DNA from: JBDUCV01 sp040003255
GTDB taxonomy: Bacteria; Actinomycetota; Actinomycetes; Mycobacteriales; Jatrophihabitantaceae
Length of the DNA: 10,723 nt
Direction of reading: 5' to 3'
NCBI GenBank assembly: GCA_040003255.1
Contig: JBDUCV010000073.1
Span: 1-10,723, forward strand
How positions within the stretch are numbered: the stretch's first letter is position 1; each line of letters begins with the position of its first letter. Position numbers and translations under genes: made by a program. The notes under the pieces are model-generated. The model was not told where the DNA came from. It ran no database searches and saw only the letters and a list, made by a program, of their open reading frames with translations. This document shows positions 7,670-10,723 of the stretch, piece by piece.

Positions 7670-8754
7670 GCGGATTCGTCCCGCCGCCCTACCCGTATGA
7701 CCGGCTCGGCTACGTGGCCGAACTGGCGGCTCGACACGACGGGGGAGCCGTCGACCTGTCGATCGGCACACCGTGCGACCCGACCCCTGCGGACGTGATT
7801 GCTGCGCTGTCGGCCGTCGACAGCGCCCGAGGCTATCCGCCATCTGTGGGCACGCCCGCCTTCCGCGAAGCCGCCGCCGAGTGGATCAAGCGCCGGCTCG
7901 ACGGCATTGTCGATCCGGTGACCGAACTGGCGGCCTGCGTGGGCAGCAAGGAGTTCGTAGCGTCCACCCCGCAGTACCTCAGGTTGCGTGAGCCCAAACG
8001 CGACACCGTGCTCTATCCAGCGATCAGTTACCCGACCTACGCCATGGGCGCGACGTTGGCTGGCTGCCGAGCGGTGCCTTACCGCACGCTCGGCGACATC
8101 GCCCCCGCAGATGCCGACCGGGCGCTGTGCATCTGGGTCAACTCGCCGGCCAACCCGACCGGCGAACTGCACGACCTCGCCGAGGCCGCGGCGTGGGGCC
8201 GCTCACGCGGCGTCCCAGTGTTTTCCGACGAGTGCTACGCCGAGTTCACCTGGACGGGCTCCCCGTCGACCATCGTCGGCGGCGGCACTGACGGCGTGCT
8301 TGCGGTGCATTCGCTGTCCAAGCGCGACAACTTCGCCGGGGCGCGTGTCGGCTTTTATGCCGGAGACGCCGAGCTGGTGCACTACCTTCGCGAGGTTCGC
8401 AAGCACGCCGGCTTGATGGTGCCCGGCCCGGTCCAAGCAGCGGCGATCATCGCCCTGCGCGACGACGCGCATGTCGAGGCGCAGCGTGACCGCTATCAGC
8501 AGCGGCTGACCAGGCTGCGGCAGATCCTCACCGTGCTCGGCTACGACGTGCAGCTGCCCGACGGTGCGTTCTACCTCTGGGTGCCGATTCCGGACGGGGA
8601 TGCCTGGGCCGCCGCCCGGAACCTGGCCACCCGCGCGGGCATCATCGTGTCTCCGGGCGAGTTCTACGGAGCTGCGGCGACGGGATTTGTCCGAATTGCG
8701 GCAGTGCAACCCGACGACCGCATCGAGCTGGTCGCCGCCCGGGTCGGCGCCTAA
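7666..8754 (+). CDS. dapC: Succinyldiaminopimelate aminotransferase (actinobacterial DapC)
   Basis: A 362-residue fold-type I, class I/II aminotransferase matching the actinobacterial DapC group (TIGR03539). It transfers the amino group of glutamate to N-succinyl-2-amino-6-oxopimelate, giving N-succinyl-LL-diaminopimelate for lysine and peptidoglycan. Seen in order: N-terminal VPPPYPYDRLGYVAEL, LSIGTPCDPTP (31-41), GSKE (93-96), NSPANPTG (159-166) with N163, SDECYAEF (187-194) with D188 and Y191, SLSKRDNFAGARVGF (216-230) with the PLP lysine K219, EVRKHAGLMVPGPVQAA (243-259) and FVRIAAVQP (341-349) with R343 for the substrate carboxylate. The KHAG..VP.PVQAA block distinguishes DapC from ordinary aspartate aminotransferases. 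Relatives as I remember them read SNxAGYR where this has DNFAGAR. ATG at 7666 overlaps the previous stop (ATGA) with GAGGAG 5 bases before. Last gene of the run; in many actinobacteria a ferredoxin gene (fdxA) precedes dapC, but not here. Confidence 0.92.
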   Translation: MSGFVPPPYPYDRLGYVAELAARHDGGAVDLSIGTPCDPTPADVIAALSAVDSARGYPPSVGTPAFREAAAEWIKRRLDGIVDPVTELAACVGSKEFVASTPQYLRLREPKRDTVLYPAISYPTYAMGATLAGCRAVPYRTLGDIAPADADRALCIWVNSPANPTGELHDLAEAAAWGRSRGVPVFSDECYAEFTWTGSPSTIVGGGTDGVLAVHSLSKRDNFAGARVGFYAGDAELVHYLREVRKHAGLMVPGPVQAAAIIALRDDAHVEAQRDRYQQRLTRLRQILTVLGYDVQLPDGAFYLWVPIPDGDAWAAARNLATRAGIIVSPGEFYGAAATGFVRIAAVQPDDRIELVAARVGA

Positions 8755-8810
8755 GTCCGGAGTGCCGGTGAGTCCGAGGCGCCTGAATCCGGGGTGCGGG
8801 TGAGTCCGAG
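8754..8810 (+). repeat. Imperfect direct repeat, two 25-bp units 32 bp apart
   Basis: Units at 8754-8778 and 8786-8810 agree at 22 of 25 positions and share the core GGTGAGTCCGAG (first unit) / GGTGAGTCCGAG (second unit) at their right ends. The first begins on the last base of the dapC stop codon. Origin may be a local duplication; the spacing is about three helical turns, so paired regulator binding is possible but unproven. Confidence 0.7.
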
Positions 8811-8834
8811 CCGGGCTCCTGACGCGTGACTCAC
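8800..8834 (+). terminator. Nested hairpin after dapC, possible operon terminator
   Basis: GTGAGTC (8800-8806) pairs with GACTCAC (8828-8834), and inside the loop GAGCC (8808-8812) pairs with GGCTC (8814-8818). The structure lies 46 bases after the dapC stop and before the CsbD promoter, where the end of the glgC-dapC transcript would be expected. No T-run follows, and the inner stem has too tight a loop to pair fully, so the role is tentative. The first direct-repeat unit carries the same GTGAGTC (8768-8774) and could pair alternatively. Confidence 0.35.
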
Positions 8835-8858
8835 GGCGCCGGTGCGGACGGCCGCCGG

Positions 8859-8884
8859 GTTTGGTGCCGCCCTGGACCGGGTAA
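8859..8884 (+). promoter_or_regulatory. Predicted stress-sigma promoter (SigB/SigF type), GTTT-N16-GGGTAA
   Basis: GTTT (8859-8862, inside GGGTTTGG) and GGGTAA (8879-8884) are separated by 16 bases. This matches the form described for actinobacterial SigF/SigB-type sigma factors (GTTT, 15-17 bases, GGGTA). Transcription would start near 8890-8893, in the AT-richer TGATATAA, giving a leader of about 36-39 bases before the CsbD start. CsbD-family genes are classic general-stress targets, which supports the assignment. Confidence 0.7.
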
Positions 8885-8915
8885 GGACCTGATATAAGGC
8901 AAGCCGATCCGACGT

Positions 8916-8921
8916 AGGGAG
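8916..8921 (+). promoter_or_regulatory. Shine-Dalgarno site of the csbD-like gene
   Basis: AGGGAG seven bases before the ATG at 8929, a strong match that fixes this start for a very short gene. Confidence 0.75.
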
Positions 8922-8928
8922 CACGCAG

Positions 8929-9102
8929 ATGAGCGCCGAGGACAAGTTCAAGAACGCGATGCAGGACGTCGAGGGCAAGACCAAGGAAGCGACCGGCAAG
9001 GTCACTGGCGACCGCGAAACCGAGGCCGAGGGCAAGGCCGACCAGGCCAAGTCCGACCTGAAGGACGCCGGCGAGAACGTCAAGGACGCCTTCAAGCGCT
9101 GA
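8929..9102 (+). CDS. CsbD-family general stress protein (57 residues)
   Basis: A 57-residue, highly charged, cysteine-free protein starting MSAEDKFKNAMQDVEGKTKE and ending VKDAFKR. The repeated pattern GKTKEATGKVTGD (16-28) then AEGKADQAKSDLKDAGENVKD (33-53) is the signature of the CsbD family (PF05532), small hydrophilic helical proteins induced by stress and under SigB in Bacillus subtilis; molecular function is not known. The gene has its own promoter of the stress-sigma type (8859-8884), a good AGGGAG ribosome site, and a strong hairpin terminator 18 bases after its stop, so it is a monocistronic unit. Codons are nearly all G/C-ending. It is easily missed because of its length. Family identity is confident; a stress role in this organism is inferred from family and promoter. 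Confidence 0.9.
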   Translation: MSAEDKFKNAMQDVEGKTKEATGKVTGDRETEAEGKADQAKSDLKDAGENVKDAFKR

Positions 9103-9119
9103 CGGCCTATACACGTCGA

Positions 9120-9151
9120 CAGCCCCCGGTGCGCGTTGCGCCCGGGGGCTG
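9120..9151. terminator. Strong hairpin terminator shared by convergent genes
   Basis: AGCCCCCGG (9121-9129) and CCGGGGGCT (9142-9150) form a perfect 9-bp stem, extended by C9120-G9151. Inside, GCGC (9131-9134) and GCGC (9138-9141) close a GTT loop with T9130 bulged. It sits between the csbD-like stop (9102) and the stop of the minus-strand gene (9160), so it probably ends both transcripts. A downstream T-run is absent on the plus strand (GCGTGCTGTT). Confidence 0.85.
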
Positions 9152-9159
9152 CGTGCTGT

Positions 9160-9702
9160 TCAGGAGCCCGTACGTCGGTGGGTCAGCGGGCGCACGGCAG
9201 GCAGCCTGCCGTGGCGGATGGTCAGCTCAAGTGGCCATTGCATGAGCATCGACTGCCCAGCGGGGACGCGCTCCCAATGCGCCAACACCTCGCTGAGCCG
9301 GTTCGCAATTCGGTTTGTAAGGCCGGGGTCGCCAGTCACCGCGTCCGCGTCGGCCGCCAGCTGGCCGGAGCCATCTACAAGTGCCGCCAGTTGTTCAGAA
9401 CGGGCCACGTCCGCACGGCCGGCGCGGCCCAGTCGATCCGACCGCCTGCGCTCATGTTGTGAGCGCTGCTCGGGCGGTGGCTGGAAGAATTGGCCAACCC
9501 TGCCACCAGCGGCCAGCTGACCGAATATCCCCAACGTGAGACCGGCCTGCTCCTCGACAACGAAATGCACCAAGTCATGCGGCACGGCGGCCGACCCAGG
9601 TCCCGGCCGGACCGGGACGTCGACGCCGACGTCATTGCGGCCATCGCGACGAATCCCGATCCCATACCGCTTCGCGTCGAGCCGGACAAAAAGGACCCGC
9701 AC
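9160..9702 (-). CDS. Conserved hypothetical protein, PHDLVHFVVE type
   Basis: About 180 residues, cytosolic by appearance, function not recognised. The N-terminal part VRVLFVRLDAKRYGIGIRRDG is followed by VPHDLVHFVVEEQAGLTLGIFGQLAAGGRVGQFF, a block I recall from actinobacterial proteins of unknown function whose core reads PHDLxHxVVE and LxxGFWGxLAxG. The histidines and acids in it (PHDLVH, VVEE) could bind metal, but nothing proves it. The central part is Arg-rich and low in structure; the C-terminus has LSEVLAHWERVPAGQSMLMQWPLEL, also typical of these proteins. The GTG at 9702 is chosen because the conserved part starts there and a TACCAT -10-like element lies 6 bases upstream; the frame is open to an upstream GTG at 9792, which would add 30 residues (210 in all). 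It converges on the csbD-like gene and diverges from murQ. Confidence 0.72.
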   Translation of the reverse strand: MRVLFVRLDAKRYGIGIRRDGRNDVGVDVPVRPGPGSAAVPHDLVHFVVEEQAGLTLGIFGQLAAGGRVGQFFQPPPEQRSQHERRRSDRLGRAGRADVARSEQLAALVDGSGQLAADADAVTGDPGLTNRIANRLSEVLAHWERVPAGQSMLMQWPLELTIRHGRLPAVRPLTHRRTGS

Positions 9703-9708
9703 CGAACG

Positions 9709-9714
9709 ATGGTA
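9709..9714 (-). promoter_or_regulatory. Possible -10 element (TACCAT) of the hypothetical gene
   Basis: On the minus strand TACCAT ends six bases before the GTG at 9702, the spacing expected for a leaderless mRNA. I see no convincing -35 at the right distance, and there is no Shine-Dalgarno before this GTG. This decides between the two candidate starts only weakly. Confidence 0.3.
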
Positions 9715-9830
9715 TATCGCTTCGTCGATGACGACCTCCGCAACCTGGCCGGGTATTGCTGGCCGTCCCGGGGATAACTTGTGGCCATGCACCTCGCCCA
9801 GAAACGTGTCCCGCGGCCCACGGTGGGATC

Positions 9831-10723
9831 ATGAGCGAACGCGACGACGGTGCAGCCTGGGTGCTTGCACCGACCGAGGAGCGCAATCCGAATACTGTCG
9901 ACCTCGACCTGCGCAGCACGGTCGAGGTGTTGCTGCTCATCAACGACGAGGACGCGAAGGTAGCCGGCGCCGTCCGCGACGTCGCGGCCGCGCTAGCCGA
10001 GGCGGTCGACCTTGCGACTGAGGGACTGCGAGGCGGCCACCGGATCCACTACTTTGGCGCCGGCACGTCCGGACGAATCGCGGTGTTGGATGCGACCGAG
10101 CTGGTCCCGACCTACGACCTCGACCCGGCGTTGGTCGTCGCGCACCAGGCTGGTGGCGCGCGAGCCATGGAGCAGCCGGTCGAGAACATCGAGGACGACG
10201 AGGCCGGCGGCGTGGCCGATGCAACCGAGATCCAAGCGGGTGACGTCGCGATCGGGCTGACGGCGAGCGGCCGCACCCCCTACGTCCTGGCCGCGCTGCG
10301 CGAGGCTCGGTCGCGGGGCGCCCGCACCGTGTTGATCTCGGGCAACCCCGACGCCGGCTTCGGCGCCGACGTCGACGTGCACGTCGCCGTGGCGACCGGT
10401 CCGGAGGTCATCGCCGGCTCCACTCGCATGAAGGCGGGTACCGCACAGAAGCTGGTGCTCAATGCGTTCTCGACCGCGTTGATGGTGCGTACCGAACGCA
10501 CATACTCGAACCTGATGGTCTCTGTCGTGGCGAGCAACGCGAAGTTGCGCGGCCGGGTGGTGCGGATCCTGGCCGAGGCGACCGGGCTTGATTCGCAGAC
10601 GTGTGAGCTCGCCGCCGAGCGGGCGGACGGCGACTGCCGGGTGGCGCTGGTGTCGCTGCTCGCCGACGTTCCGGTGGATGCCGCGCGACGGGCGTTAGCG
10701 GCCGCGGATGGCGGCGTGCGTCG
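9831..10723 (+). CDS. murQ: N-acetylmuramic acid 6-phosphate etherase (MurQ), cut by the window end
   Basis: 297 codons are visible from the ATG at 9831, open at the right edge; the family is about 300 residues, so little is missing. MurQ cleaves the D-lactyl ether of MurNAc-6-phosphate, giving GlcNAc-6-phosphate and D-lactate, in peptidoglycan recycling. Diagnostic blocks: EERNPNTVDLD (16-26) at the N-terminus, HYFGAGTSGRIAVLDATE (73-90) of the SIS sugar-phosphate fold with E90 at the position of the catalytic Glu83 of E. coli MurQ, VENIEDD (117-123) where the second catalytic glutamate lies, GLTASGRTPYVLAAL (142-156), GPEVIAGSTRMKAGTAQKLVLN (190-211) and the SNLMVSVVASNAKLRGR stretch (226-242). 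Ribosome site is weak (GTGGGA only 2 bases from the ATG). The divergent neighbour is not a MurR/RpiR regulator, which often accompanies murQ. Its D-lactate product is a potential substrate class for the FAD/Fe-S dehydrogenase at 4877-7669. Confidence 0.95.
   Translation, partial: MSERDDGAAWVLAPTEERNPNTVDLDLRSTVEVLLLINDEDAKVAGAVRDVAAALAEAVDLATEGLRGGHRIHYFGAGTSGRIAVLDATELVPTYDLDPALVVAHQAGGARAMEQPVENIEDDEAGGVADATEIQAGDVAIGLTASGRTPYVLAALREARSRGARTVLISGNPDAGFGADVDVHVAVATGPEVIAGSTRMKAGTAQKLVLNAFSTALMVRTERTYSNLMVSVVASNAKLRGRVVRILAEATGLDSQTCELAAERADGDCRVALVSLLADVPVDAARRALAAADGGVR

Noticed and set aside
8754..8810. CRISPR array
   Set aside because: Only two imperfect units with a 7-base gap; no spacers and no cas genes.
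8929..9102. Antitoxin or LEA-like small protein as alternative to CsbD
   Set aside because: The GK-E-GK-T-D repeated pattern fits CsbD, there is no toxin-like neighbour, and the gene has its own promoter and terminator.
9771..9780. DnaA-box-like GGATAACTT (reverse TTATCC)
   Set aside because: Only part of TTATNCACA matches, it is single, and the context is not an origin.
9490..10021. Plus-strand open frames at 9490-9777 and 9536-10021
   Set aside because: They oppose the conserved PHDLVHFVVE protein and the second runs out of frame through murQ; no motif is visible.

Overview
The window is very GC-rich, densely packed chromosomal DNA with GC-biased third codon positions and frequent GTG starts. 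Its gene families (GlgM-type glycogen synthase, the actinobacterial form of DapC, a SigB/SigF-like promoter before a CsbD protein) point to a high-GC actinobacterium. I cannot name a genus. There is no sign of a mobile element, phage, CRISPR array, tRNA or rRNA, and this looks like core metabolic territory.

Layout. Positions 1-80 hold the tail of an unidentified plus-strand gene, followed by a hairpin shared with the convergent gene. A minus-strand pair follows: glgM (GT4 alpha-glucan/maltose-1-phosphate synthase, 1251-2408) and a SoxB/HcnC-like FAD oxidoreductase (109-1251), overlapping by one base. Across a 64-bp divergent intergenic region starts a four-gene plus-strand run: glgC (ADP-glucose pyrophosphorylase), a second DAO-family FAD oxidoreductase, a 930-residue FAD plus Fe-S D-2-hydroxyacid dehydrogenase (D-lactate/D-2-hydroxyglutarate type), and dapC (succinyldiaminopimelate aminotransferase). 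These overlap by 1, 4 and 4 bases, so they are almost certainly one transcript. A 174-bp gap with a 25-bp direct repeat, a nested hairpin and a stress-sigma-type promoter leads to a 57-residue CsbD-like gene, closed by a strong hairpin terminator shared with a convergent gene of unknown function (minus strand, ends at 9160). The window ends inside murQ (MurNAc-6-phosphate etherase), transcribed divergently from the unknown gene.

How the genes may work together. GlgC makes ADP-glucose, and GlgM uses it to make alpha-glucan or maltose-1-phosphate, so the divergent pair forms the entry to glycogen synthesis. DapC serves lysine and peptidoglycan meso-diaminopimelate synthesis, and MurQ recycles peptidoglycan amino sugar. 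The three flavoenzymes are the unexplained part: two amino/imino-acid-type oxidases bracket the glg pair, and an Fe-S 2-hydroxyacid dehydrogenase sits directly before dapC. The most interesting regulatory signals are a symmetric, overlapping divergent promoter between glgM and glgC in which both mRNAs would be leaderless, and the GTTT-N16-GGGTAA promoter before the CsbD gene.
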